Positions 36,699-46,281 are shown, counted from the first letter of the stretch. The stretch: DNA of 64,000 bases from Chitinophaga sp. MM2321 (GCF_964033635.1 NZ_OZ035533.1:310001-374000), one strand, 5' to 3'. Translations and numbers: made by a program. The notes: generated from the letters alone by a model not told the origin.

Positions 36699-37205
36699 AT
36701 GCAAGCATTAACAAACAGGGCGAAAGCAGTAGATCGAAGACCGATGAGCTTCATGGAGAAACTATATATTCCTGCTATTGCAAAAGGAATGTTGGTGACT
36801 ATAAAGCACCTTTTTCAACGTAAGGCAACCATTAGTTTCCCTGAGCAAAAACGTGATTTCAGCCCGGTGTTCCGTGGGTTACATGTATTGAACCGGGATG
36901 AAGAAGGACGTGAAAGATGTACTGCCTGCGGATTGTGTGCCGTAGCATGTCCGGCGGAAGCGATTACGATGGAAGCGGCAGAAAGAAAGCCGGGAGAAGA
37001 AAATCTGTATAGAGAAGAGAAGTATGCAGCGAAGTATGAGATTAATATGCTGCGTTGCATTTTCTGTGGATTTTGTGAAGAGGCTTGTCCCAAAGATGCG
37101 ATTTACATGTCTGAAACCTTTGCTCCATCTAACTATCAGCGTAAAGGGTTTATTTATGGAAAAGATGATTTACTGATTCCTGATCCGAAAGAGCAGGGTA
37201 AATAA
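36699..37205 (+). CDS. nuoI: NADH-quinone oxidoreductase subunit I
   Basis: Carries two [4Fe-4S] clusters, N6a and N6b, next to NuoB. Two ferredoxin motifs are complete: CTACGLCAVACPAEAI and CIFCGFCEEACPKDAI. The N-terminal 30 residues form an amphipathic anchor. The length of 168 residues is typical. The gene lies between nuoH and nuoJ. Confidence 0.97.
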   Translation: MQALTNRAKAVDRRPMSFMEKLYIPAIAKGMLVTIKHLFQRKATISFPEQKRDFSPVFRGLHVLNRDEEGRERCTACGLCAVACPAEAITMEAAERKPGEENLYREEKYAAKYEINMLRCIFCGFCEEACPKDAIYMSETFAPSNYQRKGFIYGKDDLLIPDPKEQGK

Positions 37206-37258
37206 TATTATTCACAGCGCACATTAGCTAAAAAATACAATAGTCAAACATAGCAGAG

Positions 37259-37759
37259 ATGGGAATGAGTATACAACAAATAATTTTCATGGTGCTTTCG
37301 TTCATCGCCCTGGTATCGGCGTTGGGCGTGGTGTTGAGCAAGAATCCCGTGACGAGTGTATTGTGCCTGATCGTAACCTTCTTTACCATAGCAGGGCATT
37401 ATATTATGCTGAATGCCCAGTTCCTGGCTGTGGTGCATATCATCGTATATGCGGGCGCCATCATGGTATTGTTCCTTTATGTGATGATGTTGATGAACAT
37501 GAATGCTGACCTGGAACCACAAAAGCGTAACTGGTTGAAATATGCCGGCGCTATCAGTGGCGGTGCATTGCTGGTGGTATTGGTAGCCGCCCTGCGTGAT
37601 GCGAGTATGCCGGCATTAGGACCTGAAGCGACAGATGTAGGACTGATCAAAAATCTGGGTCAAACATTATTCAAACAATATGTAGTACCATTTGAGGTGA
37701 GCAGTATCCTGTTTCTCAGTGCAATGGTAGGTGCAGTTGTTATTGGTAAAAAAGATTAA
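37259..37759 (+). CDS. nuoJ: NADH-quinone oxidoreductase subunit J
   Basis: A hydrophobic proton-channel-linking subunit with five helices in 166 residues. KNPVTSVLCLIVTFF and VVHIIVYAGAIMVLFLYVMMLMN are typical, with the latter holding the pi-bulge region of helix 3. An alternative ATG two codons downstream cannot be excluded. It is followed by nuoK after 48 bases of repetitive AAAATCTCAAAAT sequence. Confidence 0.94.
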   Translation: MGMSIQQIIFMVLSFIALVSALGVVLSKNPVTSVLCLIVTFFTIAGHYIMLNAQFLAVVHIIVYAGAIMVLFLYVMMLMNMNADLEPQKRNWLKYAGAISGGALLVVLVAALRDASMPALGPEATDVGLIKNLGQTLFKQYVVPFEVSSILFLSAMVGAVVIGKKD

Positions 37760-37807
37760 GACGGGGTTCGGTATAAAATCTCAAAATCAAAAAATCTCAA
37801 AATTATT

Positions 37808-38125
37808 ATGCCTGTTCAATATTACATATTCCTGAGTATCGCCTTGTTCTGCATAGGTGTGATGGGTGTGCTGATGCGTCGTAATGCGATCATCATATTT
37901 ATGTGCATAGAGCTGATGCTGAATGCGGTAAACCTGCTGATGGTGGCATTTTCCAAGATGTGGGCTGATGCCGGGAGAGTAGATGCAGGGTCGGCACAAT
38001 TGTTTGTATTCTTCATTATGGTGGTAGCAGCTGCAGAAGTAGCAGTGGGGCTGGCAATTATTACAATGGTCTACAGAAATACACACTCCGTAGATATAAA
38101 TATTCTTAACAGGCTGAAGAATTAA
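37808..38125 (+). CDS. nuoK: NADH-quinone oxidoreductase subunit K
   Basis: A three-helix membrane subunit of 105 residues with the two conserved glutamates of the proton path, in [12 protein letters not shown] and in [11 protein letters not shown]. Length and position (between nuoJ and nuoL) fit. Confidence 0.96.
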   Translation: MPVQYYIFLSIALFCIGVMGVLMRRNAIIIFMCIELMLNAVNLLMVAFSKMWADAGRVDAGSAQLFVFFIMVVAAAEVAVGLAIITMVYRNTHSVDINILNRLKN

Positions 38126-38179
38126 TAGTTCTTTCTTCTTAATTATTAATTGTTTCGACGTCGTAAATAGAATTGATAA

Positions 38180-40078
38180 ATGATTAATCTAGTTTGGCTG
38201 GTACCATTTTTACCGTTATTGGGTTTCCTGATAAATGGATTGGGGCGCAGATTTTTGTCCAAGTCCCTGGTAGGATTTATTGGAAGCGGCACCGTGTTGG
38301 CTTCCTTCGTGGTAAGCGTATTGATATTTTTGCAGGTAAAAGAACCTGGATTTCAGGCACAGGTAGTACACCTGTTTGATTTCATTTCTGTAGGCACCCT
38401 ACACATTCCCTTTGCATTTCAGATAGATCAGCTCAGTGTTTTATTTCTCCTGGTAATCACCGGCGTAGGTACACTGATCCATATTTACTCCACCTCTTAT
38501 ATGCATGATGAAAGCGATGAGAGTTTTGCGAGATATTTCGCTTATCTCAATCTCTTCATTTTTTCCATGCTCATCCTGGTGTTAGGCGCCAACTATGTAA
38601 TGATGTTCATTGGATGGGAAGGGGTAGGATTATGTTCTTATCTGCTTATTGGTTTCTGGTTTAAAAATAACAGTTATAATAACGCGGCTAAAAAAGCATT
38701 CGTGATGAACCGGATCGGCGATCTTGGTTTCCTGATCGGGATCTTCTTTATGATCCTGCAATTCGGCACGGTTACTTTTCCGGAAGTATTTGCCAAAGCA
38801 GCGCCGCTGGGTATCAACAATCCAACGATTATAGCCATAGCGATCCTGCTGTTTGTAGGTGCGATGGGTAAATCTGCACAGATTCCTTTATATACCTGGC
38901 TGCCTGATGCGATGGCGGGTCCTACGCCGGTATCTGCACTGATCCACGCGGCTACGATGGTTACCGCTGGTATCTATATGATTGCCCGCAGTAACGTGCT
39001 TTATACGCTGGCGCCCCATATCCAGACGCTGATTGCGATCATTGGTCTGGCTACTGCGTTGTTTGCGGCTTCTATTGCACTGAAACAAAATGATATCAAG
39101 AAAGTGCTGGCTTACTCTACGGTGAGCCAGTTGGGTTATATGTTCCTCGCCCTGGGTGTAGGTGCTTACTCTGCCGCCGTGTTTCACGTCATGACGCACG
39201 CTTTCTTCAAAGCTTTATTGTTCCTCGGTTCCGGTTCTGTTATTCATGCCATGGGTGGCGAACAGGATATCCGTAAGATGGGTGGCCTGAAAAAGTTCAT
39301 GCCTTCCACGCACTGGACATTCCTGGTAGGATGCCTGGCTATTGCCGGTATTCCGGGGTTCTCCGGCTTCTTTTCCAAAGATGAAATACTGGCGCATGCT
39401 TACGCCAACAACCCTGTACTGTATGTACTGGGACTGCTGGGCGCACTGATGACCGCCTTTTACATGTTCCGTTTATACTACATTACTTTTTCCGGTAAAT
39501 TCCGTGGTACCCATGAACAGGAACATCATCTGCATGAAAGTCCTGCTACGATGACCATTCCTTTGATCATCCTGGCTGTATTATCCATCTTTGGTGGTTA
39601 TATTGGTTTACCCGAAGTATTTGGTGTGAAGAATGCGCTGGCAGAATACCTGTCACCGATCTTTGCGCCGTCTGCTCCTTTTGTATTGGAACATCACCTG
39701 TCACACACAACAGAATGGTTACTGATGGGTGTGAGTAGTGTGCTGGTGATTGTATTCATATTGCTGGCGCGTCAGAAATTTGCCGCTTATGAAGAGAAGG
39801 GTCAGGAGAATACCGGTCTGGCAAAAGTGCTCGAAAACAAATGGTATATAGATGAACTGTATGATGCAATCATTGTAAAACCACTGCAGGAGCTTTCCCG
39901 CTTCTTCCGTGATACCGTTGAAAAAGCAGGGATAGACCGGCTTGTAAATGGAGTAGGGCGCAGTGTACAATGGGGCAGCCAGCAGATCCGCCTTGTGCAG
40001 AATGGGCAGGTAGGATTTTACATCTTTGCCATGGTGATCGGTATGATCTTATTATTTGTGATCGGATTCTTATTATAA
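38180..40078 (+). CDS. nuoL: NADH-quinone oxidoreductase subunit L
   Basis: The distal antiporter-like proton-pumping subunit, 632 residues and about 16 helices. MFIGWEGVGLCSYLLIGFW (with the conserved Glu), TPVSALIHAATMVTAGIYM and STVSQLGYMF are the proton-channel signatures. The long C-terminal lateral helix and its anchoring helix account for the extra length over nuoM and nuoN. Sequence and order are canonical. Confidence 0.97.
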   Translation: MINLVWLVPFLPLLGFLINGLGRRFLSKSLVGFIGSGTVLASFVVSVLIFLQVKEPGFQAQVVHLFDFISVGTLHIPFAFQIDQLSVLFLLVITGVGTLIHIYSTSYMHDESDESFARYFAYLNLFIFSMLILVLGANYVMMFIGWEGVGLCSYLLIGFWFKNNSYNNAAKKAFVMNRIGDLGFLIGIFFMILQFGTVTFPEVFAKAAPLGINNPTIIAIAILLFVGAMGKSAQIPLYTWLPDAMAGPTPVSALIHAATMVTAGIYMIARSNVLYTLAPHIQTLIAIIGLATALFAASIALKQNDIKKVLAYSTVSQLGYMFLALGVGAYSAAVFHVMTHAFFKALLFLGSGSVIHAMGGEQDIRKMGGLKKFMPSTHWTFLVGCLAIAGIPGFSGFFSKDEILAHAYANNPVLYVLGLLGALMTAFYMFRLYYITFSGKFRGTHEQEHHLHESPATMTIPLIILAVLSIFGGYIGLPEVFGVKNALAEYLSPIFAPSAPFVLEHHLSHTTEWLLMGVSSVLVIVFILLARQKFAAYEEKGQENTGLAKVLENKWYIDELYDAIIVKPLQELSRFFRDTVEKAGIDRLVNGVGRSVQWGSQQIRLVQNGQVGFYIFAMVIGMILLFVIGFLL

Positions 40079-40111
40079 ACCAATAGCGGAAGTTACAAGC
40101 GCAGATAAATT

Positions 40112-41527
40112 ATGTTGACAGTTTTATTAATATTGATTCCTCTCCTGGCGGGCCTTATTGCATTTGGTCTGAAGGGGTCCGGGCCTAAAGTGCTGGGCAT
40201 GATTTCGTCCCTGGCAACGGTGGCGGTAGCAATAGCAGCAGCATGCCGTTTGCATACGGCTCCTGACAGTCTTTCTTTTGTTGCCAGCTGGGTTCCGCAA
40301 CTGGGAAGTCAGTTCAGCGTAGGGGTTGACGGAATGGGCATGATGCTGTGTTTACTCACGGCCATTGCTTTTCTCCTTGTTTTTCTTACTATCTATAACC
40401 GCAACTACGAAAGTTCCAACGGCTTTTATGGCCTGATGTTATTATCGCAGGCTGGTATGACCGGTGTTTTCACCGCTTTTGATGCCCTGCAATTTTACAT
40501 CTTCTGGGAACTGGCGCTGATACCTGTATATTTCCTCTGCTCACTGTGGGGAGGTGAAAAACGTATAGCCGTTACCTTTAAATTCTTCATTTATACATTC
40601 CTGGGTTCATTGTTGATGCTGGTAGGTATTATCTACCTGTATTTCCAGACACCTGATCATTCTTTCAGCTGGATAGCTTTTACCAGCCTGCAATTGAATG
40701 TAGAAGACCAGAAATGGCTGTTCTGGCTGTTCTTTGTGGCCTTTGCCATCAAGATGCCGGTATTCCCTTTCCATACCTGGCAGCCGGATACTTACGAACA
40801 ATCTTCTACACCGGTCACTATGATTCTTTCAGGTGTAATGGTGAAGATGGGTTTGTTTGGCGTGATCCGCTGGCTGATCCCGGTGCTGCCGCAAGGCGCT
40901 GCCATGTGGTCTGATGTGGCTATCGTGCTGTCTGTTATCGGTATCATCTATGCTTCGTGTATAGCCATGGTACAGAATGATCTGAAACGACTGGTCGCTT
41001 ACTCTTCCATCGCCCACGTAGGGTTGATGTGCGCTGCGATTTTTGCCAATAATGAGCAAAGCATGCAGGGGGTAATGGTACAGATGTTTAACCATGGTAT
41101 CAACATCATTGGTTTGTGGATCATCATAGAATTTATACAGAACCGCCTGGGCGTGAAGAATATGGACCAGTTGGGCGGTATTGCGCAGAAAGCGCCACGG
41201 ATGGCTATCTTCCTCGTTATTATCAGTCTTGCTAATATCGGTTTACCACTCACCAACGGTTTTATCGGGGAGTTCCTGATGTTCAGCGGATTGTTCCAGT
41301 ATAATCATTGGTTTATGGCGTTTGCGGGATTGGGCATCATCCTGGCAGCAATATATACCCTGAACATGATCCAGAAAGTGATTTTCGGAGAGAAGAATGA
41401 ATTAACGGATACCACTACAGACTTACAGCCGGGTGAAACCCTGGCATTAAGCCTGATTGTGATCATGATCATGGTGCTGGGCGTTTATCCCAAACTGATG
41501 TTGGATCTGGTAGGCAAAGTATTTTGA
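40112..41527 (+). CDS. nuoM: NADH-quinone oxidoreductase subunit M
   Basis: A second antiporter-like subunit, 471 residues and about 14 helices. FYIFWELALIPVYFLCSLWG carries the channel Glu and MPVFPFHTWQPDTYEQSSTPV the channel Lys region; AYSSIAHVGLM follows. It is preceded by nuoL (33 bases) and followed by a 45-base palindromic gap element. Confidence 0.97.
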   Translation: MLTVLLILIPLLAGLIAFGLKGSGPKVLGMISSLATVAVAIAAACRLHTAPDSLSFVASWVPQLGSQFSVGVDGMGMMLCLLTAIAFLLVFLTIYNRNYESSNGFYGLMLLSQAGMTGVFTAFDALQFYIFWELALIPVYFLCSLWGGEKRIAVTFKFFIYTFLGSLLMLVGIIYLYFQTPDHSFSWIAFTSLQLNVEDQKWLFWLFFVAFAIKMPVFPFHTWQPDTYEQSSTPVTMILSGVMVKMGLFGVIRWLIPVLPQGAAMWSDVAIVLSVIGIIYASCIAMVQNDLKRLVAYSSIAHVGLMCAAIFANNEQSMQGVMVQMFNHGINIIGLWIIIEFIQNRLGVKNMDQLGGIAQKAPRMAIFLVIISLANIGLPLTNGFIGEFLMFSGLFQYNHWFMAFAGLGIILAAIYTLNMIQKVIFGEKNELTDTTTDLQPGETLALSLIVIMIMVLGVYPKLMLDLVGKVF

Positions 41528-41536
41528 GATTTGTTT

Positions 41537-41581
41537 ATTTAGTTATTTTGGGATTTAGTATCGGAATCTAAATAACTAAAT
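41537..41581. repeat. Inverted repeat between nuoM and nuoN
   Basis: ATTTAGTTATTT (41537-41548) is repeated inverted at 41570-41581, with a smaller GATT/AATC pair inside. The first arm starts 10 bases after the nuoM stop. The same word TTTAGTTATTTTG also occurs after the (p)ppGpp gene near 13968. Confidence 0.8.
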
Positions 41582-41630
41582 CTGAAAATATGCAAATGAA
41601 AAATTTAAACGGGTTTTGTAACGCAAAAAT

Positions 41631-43004
41631 ATGAATGCACTAATTTCTACTGCTTTATCGGGCGTTGTTCTGATGTTTGTTGGTTTATTTGTACGCAATA
41701 AGCAGCATATTAAATTCTTTGCCATAGCGGCCATCATAATAGCATTTATTGCTAATCTGGCGCAGTATCCATCCGTGGAGCTAGGCGGCTATACCGTATA
41801 CGGCATGATTGAGGTGACCAAATTCAGCGTGCTGTTCAATGCAGTAGCATTGGGACTAACCCTGGTATATTTCCTGTTGTCGGGGAGTGAATTTGAAAAA
41901 GTAGGGGAGCATGTGGCAGACTATTTTGCCCTGATATTCTTTATCCTGGCAGGGATCTCGATGGCCTCCACTTTCAGCAACCTGCTGATGTTGTTCCTGG
42001 CGATAGAAATTATGTCTATCCCGCAGTATATCCTCGCGGGTAGCGACCGGAAAAGCCTGAAAAGCAATGAGGCATCCCTCAAATATTTCCTGATGGGTGC
42101 TTTCTCTACCGGTATCATGCTGATGGGTATTACCCTTATTTATGGTGCTGCCGGTACTTTCAATATAACAGAACTGGGACTCGGCTCTGAAACCGTGCAT
42201 CCGTTGTCGTTATGCGGTATCATCCTGATGGTATTTGCGCTCTCTTTCAAAGTATCTGCTGCTCCTTTCCATTTCTGGACACCAGATGTATACGATGGTT
42301 CTCCCACCGTATTTACCTCTTTTATGGCTACCATCGTGAAAGCAGGTGGATTCATCGCTTTCCTGCGGATGTTCCATGTGAGTTTTGCGGGTGGTGCTAT
42401 CAGCGAACACTGGACACTGATCCTGTCTATCATTACAGCACTTACCCTGATTGTGGGTAATTTCAGCGCCGTATTCCAGCAAAGTGTAAAACGTATGCTG
42501 GCTTACTCCAGTATTGCACAGGCGGGCTTCATGCTGTTTGCTGTTGTGGCGATGAACAATATGGCAACACAGGGCATTATCCTGTACGCAGCTGCTTACA
42601 GTGTGGCTACTATCGGCGTATTTGCCGTGCTGATGAAACTAAAAGACTACACTTTTGAAGGATTTAATGGTCTTGCCCGCAAACAGCCACTGGTGGCGCT
42701 GGCAGTAACTATTTTCCTGTTTTCACTGGCAGGTATTCCGGCTACCGCCGGCTTCTTCGCCAAATATTTTGTACTGGCTGCCGCCATACAGCAGGGTAAC
42801 CTGCTCTGGCTGGTGATTATAGCTGTACTCTGCGCTACTATCAGTGTATACTACTATTTCCGCGTGATCATCGCCATGTACTTCAAGCAAGGTGATCCCG
42901 AAGTTGAAAATATCTCCGGCGGCTTCAAAGCTGCGCTGATCCTGGCAGTAGCTATCGTGCTGGTGCTTGGATTGTTCCCTAACTTACTAATAGGCCACTT
43001 ATAA
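41631..43004 (+). CDS. nuoN: NADH-quinone oxidoreductase subunit N
   Basis: The third antiporter-like subunit, 457 residues and about 14 helices, last gene of the complex I operon. The conserved elements LMLFLAIEIMSIPQYIL (channel Glu), SAAPFHFWTPDVYDGSPTVF (channel Lys region replaced by the usual NuoN form) and AYSSIAQAGF are present. A 35-bp perfect inverted repeat follows 10 bases after its stop. Confidence 0.96.
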   Translation: MNALISTALSGVVLMFVGLFVRNKQHIKFFAIAAIIIAFIANLAQYPSVELGGYTVYGMIEVTKFSVLFNAVALGLTLVYFLLSGSEFEKVGEHVADYFALIFFILAGISMASTFSNLLMLFLAIEIMSIPQYILAGSDRKSLKSNEASLKYFLMGAFSTGIMLMGITLIYGAAGTFNITELGLGSETVHPLSLCGIILMVFALSFKVSAAPFHFWTPDVYDGSPTVFTSFMATIVKAGGFIAFLRMFHVSFAGGAISEHWTLILSIITALTLIVGNFSAVFQQSVKRMLAYSSIAQAGFMLFAVVAMNNMATQGIILYAAAYSVATIGVFAVLMKLKDYTFEGFNGLARKQPLVALAVTIFLFSLAGIPATAGFFAKYFVLAAAIQQGNLLWLVIIAVLCATISVYYYFRVIIAMYFKQGDPEVENISGGFKAALILAVAIVLVLGLFPNLLIGHL

Positions 43005-43013
43005 TATTTAGAG

Positions 43014-43099
43014 ATTTATTTATTTTTTGATTTATTTATTTTGTTTCAAAGGAAGATATACCGCTGAAACAAAATAAATAAATCAAAAAATAAATAAAT
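43014..43099. repeat. Perfect 35-bp inverted repeat after nuoN
   Basis: The left arm 43014-43048 and the right arm 43065-43099 are exact reverse complements over 35 bases, separated by 16 bases (AAGGAAGATATACCGC). The arms are almost pure A/T with internal ATTT repeats. It lies in the gap between nuoN and the next plus-strand gene and may end or stabilise the nuo transcript. Confidence 0.95.
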
Positions 43100-43131
43100 A
43101 CCCAAATACTTATTATGTTAACTTTATTGGT

Positions 43132-44409
43132 ATGCAATCTCTGGATATCTTTTCCCTGGCATATCGTTCTGTGAGTGGCAACAGGCTGCGCACGGGCCTT
43201 ACAGTGGCTATCATTGCTGTAGGGATCACAGTACTGGTGGGCATCCTTACGGCGATAGACAGCATGAAAAATAGCATCTATACCAGCTTTGCCAGTATGG
43301 GCGCCAATAGTTTCTCCCTCCGCAACAGGGACATGCAGGTGCATATAGGCGATGATAATGAGAAGGCATCCAAAGGGAACAAGAATGTCAAAAAAGTAAA
43401 AAAATCCAATAGTTATAAACCCATTCGTTACCAGGAAGCCCTGCTTTTCAAACAACGTTATAAGTTCCCGGCTACAGTGAGCATTTCTTTCCGGGCCTCC
43501 GGTATTGCTACCGTGTATAAAGATGATAAGAAAACCAATCCGAATGTACAGGTGATCGGGGGAGATGAAAGCTACCTGGATATTTCCAATTATGAGATTT
43601 CAGCGGGACGTAATTTCAATTCACTTGATGTGGAATCCGGTCGTAATGTGGCTATACTTGGTAAGGATGTGGCCGAAAAACTATTCGGGAAGAAATTGAA
43701 AGATGTCGTCAATAATACCATCCGGGTAGGGGATATCCGTTACCGCGTGGTGGGGGTGCTGGCTACCAAAGGCAGCAGCAACATTATGAGTGCGGACAAT
43801 GTGGTGATCACTACCGTGAATAACACCCGGCGGGTCTTTGACCGACCCAATGCCAGTTATCAGATAGGTGTGGCCGTTAAAGATATCAAGCAGATGGATG
43901 CGGCACAGGGAGAAGCCACCGGCGCTTTCCGTATTATCAGGGGACTGGCTATTAATGAAGAAGATAATTTTGTGATCAGTAAAAGTGACAGCATCGCAGA
44001 AATGTTGTTTGCCAGCCTGAGTAAAGTAAACCTTTTTGCCATCGCTATTGCCTTTATCACACTCTTTGGTTCTGCTATCGGACTGATGAATATTATGCTG
44101 GTATCTGTAGCGGAGCGAACCCGTGAAATAGGCGTTACCAAAGCATTAGGCGCCACCAGCCATACTATCCGTACCCAGTTCCTGTATGAAGCCATTATCA
44201 TTAGTGTAATGGGCGGATTGATAGGTGTATTCATGGGAATGTTACTGGGCAACATTGTATCTGCATTGCTTAAATCCTCGTTTATAATCCCCTGGCTATG
44301 GATTCTTATCGGCGTAAGTCTTTGCGCAGCTGTTGGCTTAGTCTCCGGTATTTACCCCGCCTATAAGGCATCTAAACTCGACCCTATCATCGCATTGCGG
44401 TACGAATAA
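43132..44409 (+). CDS. MacB/FtsX-type ABC transporter permease
   Basis: A 425-residue membrane protein with the MacB architecture: an N-terminal helix (about 20-42), a large periplasmic domain (about 45-290) and three C-terminal helices of the FtsX domain. SVAERTREIGVTKALGAT is the typical coupling-region motif before the last helices, and GIYPAYKASKLDPIIALRYE is the classic C-terminus. Such permeases carry out mechanotransmission rather than classical transport. The partner ATPase is not adjacent on either side, so it must be encoded elsewhere. The gene starts 33 bases after the long inverted repeat. Confidence 0.92.
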   Translation: MQSLDIFSLAYRSVSGNRLRTGLTVAIIAVGITVLVGILTAIDSMKNSIYTSFASMGANSFSLRNRDMQVHIGDDNEKASKGNKNVKKVKKSNSYKPIRYQEALLFKQRYKFPATVSISFRASGIATVYKDDKKTNPNVQVIGGDESYLDISNYEISAGRNFNSLDVESGRNVAILGKDVAEKLFGKKLKDVVNNTIRVGDIRYRVVGVLATKGSSNIMSADNVVITTVNNTRRVFDRPNASYQIGVAVKDIKQMDAAQGEATGAFRIIRGLAINEEDNFVISKSDSIAEMLFASLSKVNLFAIAIAFITLFGSAIGLMNIMLVSVAERTREIGVTKALGATSHTIRTQFLYEAIIISVMGGLIGVFMGMLLGNIVSALLKSSFIIPWLWILIGVSLCAAVGLVSGIYPAYKASKLDPIIALRYE

Positions 44410-44483
44410 ACCGCTAAATGATAAAATCCCAAAATCAATTTATTATCTTGTTCTTTTCCATCGTTATGTAAAAGACAAGTTAT

Positions 44484-45797
44484 ATGCCCTTATTGATTGT
44501 TATTGCGGCTATTCTGTTATTGGTAATATTGGTTACCTGGTGCCGCCTGAATACTTTCCTGTCTTTCCTGATTGTGTCATTGCTCATGGGCCTTGCGTTG
44601 CGCATGAATATCATGGATATTACGCAATCCATCACCACCGGTATCGGTAAAATACTGGGGTCGCTTATTGTGGTCATCGTTTTTGGCAGTATGCTGGGAA
44701 AGTTAGTGGCAGAAAGCGGTGCGGGACAGAAGATTGCGGGTGTGCTCATGAATATGTTTGGGCCGCGTTATATTCAGTGGTCATTAATGTTGACAGGTTT
44801 TATTGTAGGTATTCCGTTGTTTTACAACATCGGTTTTGTATTGATGGTACCGCTGATCTTTACGGTGGCTGCACAAACCAAGCTGCCGGTGGTATATCTC
44901 GGTATTCCTATGCTGGCATCTTTATCCGTAACACATGGTTATTTGCCGCCACATCCTTCGCCTACAGCACTGGTGCAACAGTTTCATGCCAGTATGGGGC
45001 TCACGTTGCTGTATGGTTTTATCGTTGCTGTTCCGGCGATTATCCTGGCGGGGCCTGTGTTTTCACGTTTTCTCAAACATTATAATACTTCACCGTCAAA
45101 AATGTTTGTGGTGGAACCCATGCCGGAAGATCAGTTGCCGGGCATGGGTGTAAGTCTTTTTGCGGCATTGTTGCCTGTATTGTTGCTGGCATTCACTGCT
45201 ATTGCTAAAATGCTTATTCCGGAAGCCAGTATTTTTTATAGTATTGCCAACTGGCTGGGCGATCCGTTGATCGTGATGCTGCTGGCGGTATTAAACGGGA
45301 TGTACCTGTTGGGCCTGAGAAGAAAGATGCCGGTGAAAAAAGTAATGGGGATCATGGATGATGCGGTACGCGATGTTGCCGTGATCATCCTGGTGATAGG
45401 TGGCTCCGGTGCATTGACACAACTGTTGCACGACAGTAAGGTAAGTGATTATATAGCCGTTACTTTACAGAATATGCACCTGCATCCGTTGTTGCTGGCC
45501 TGGGGCATAGCGGCAATCATCCGGGTATGTATTGGTTCCGCTACGGTAGCGGGTCTTACTACCGCAGGAATTGTGGCGCCCATGATTATTTCTTCCGGTG
45601 TAAACCCCAATTTGATGGTGCTGGCTACCGGTGCCGGCAGTCTCATGTTTTCGCACGTGAATGACGGCGGTTTCTGGATGTTCAAGGAATATTTTAACTT
45701 GTCGGTGAAAGACACCATCAAAACCTGGTCGGTAATGGAAACCATCGTTTCTGTAACGGGGCTGGCAGGTACTTTACTTTTAAGTATGATTGTATAA
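44484..45797 (+). CDS. GntP-family permease
   Basis: A 437-residue inner-membrane transporter of the gluconate:H+ symporter (GntP) family with about 12 helices. The motif VTHGYLPPHPSPTALV near residue 150 matches the conserved HGxxPPHPxP of the family; GGSGALTQLLHDSKV follows in the second half. Family members carry gluconate, fructuronate or D-serine. The RidA gene and a D-amino-acid PLP enzyme follow within 23 and 34 bases, so D-serine or a related hydroxy-amino acid is a good guess for the substrate. Confidence 0.92.
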   Translation: MPLLIVIAAILLLVILVTWCRLNTFLSFLIVSLLMGLALRMNIMDITQSITTGIGKILGSLIVVIVFGSMLGKLVAESGAGQKIAGVLMNMFGPRYIQWSLMLTGFIVGIPLFYNIGFVLMVPLIFTVAAQTKLPVVYLGIPMLASLSVTHGYLPPHPSPTALVQQFHASMGLTLLYGFIVAVPAIILAGPVFSRFLKHYNTSPSKMFVVEPMPEDQLPGMGVSLFAALLPVLLLAFTAIAKMLIPEASIFYSIANWLGDPLIVMLLAVLNGMYLLGLRRKMPVKKVMGIMDDAVRDVAVIILVIGGSGALTQLLHDSKVSDYIAVTLQNMHLHPLLLAWGIAAIIRVCIGSATVAGLTTAGIVAPMIISSGVNPNLMVLATGAGSLMFSHVNDGGFWMFKEYFNLSVKDTIKTWSVMETIVSVTGLAGTLLLSMIV

Positions 45798-45819
45798 CGT
45801 AAACATATAAACGAATAAT

Positions 45820-46281
45820 ATGACACCAACAGAAAGATTCCAGGCTTTAGGGCTGAAGCTGCCACCAGCACCCGCTCCATCAGGCGTATACAAGCCGGTG
45901 CTGATAGACGGCAAACATGTGTATGCATCGGGTCATGGCCCTGTGCAGGATGATAAAAGTCTGATCATCGGCCGTATAGGAAGGGAACTGTCCATGGAGG
46001 AAGGCAAGCTGGCCGCCCGTCAGGTGGGCCTGACCATCCTGTCTACGTTGGTAGCCAACCTCGGTAGCCTGGATAAAATAAAACGTGTGATCAAAGTATT
46101 GGGCATGGTAAACTGTGTTCCTGAGTTTGAACGTCATCCGTATATTATCAATGGTTGCAGCGAGCTGTTTGCCCAGGTATGGGGAGAAGAGAATGGAATA
46201 GGCGTGCGCAGTGCAGTGGGTTTTGGTTCTTTGCCGGATAATATCCCGGTAGAAATAGAAGCCTTGTTTGAACTGGCGTAA
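45820..46281 (+). CDS. RidA family enamine/imine deaminase
   Basis: A 153-residue protein of the YjgF/YER057c/UK114 (RidA) family. RidA hydrolyses reactive enamines such as 2-aminoacrylate, released by serine and threonine dehydratases. The fold features VYASGHGP near residue 45, LSTLVANLGSLDKIKRVIKVLG in the middle and GIGVRSAVGFGSLPDNIPVEIEALFEL at the end (the Arg of the active site lies in VRSAVG). It is longer than classic RidA (about 130 residues) and resembles the subgroup often linked to transporters. The following enzyme may produce its substrate. Confidence 0.92.
   Translation: MTPTERFQALGLKLPPAPAPSGVYKPVLIDGKHVYASGHGPVQDDKSLIIGRIGRELSMEEGKLAARQVGLTILSTLVANLGSLDKIKRVIKVLGMVNCVPEFERHPYIINGCSELFAQVWGEENGIGVRSAVGFGSLPDNIPVEIEALFELA

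Noticed and set aside
43014..43099. Reading the 35-bp inverted repeat as a transposon end or CRISPR unit
   Set aside because: There is no transposase, target duplication or repeated array; it is a single hairpin of AT words.
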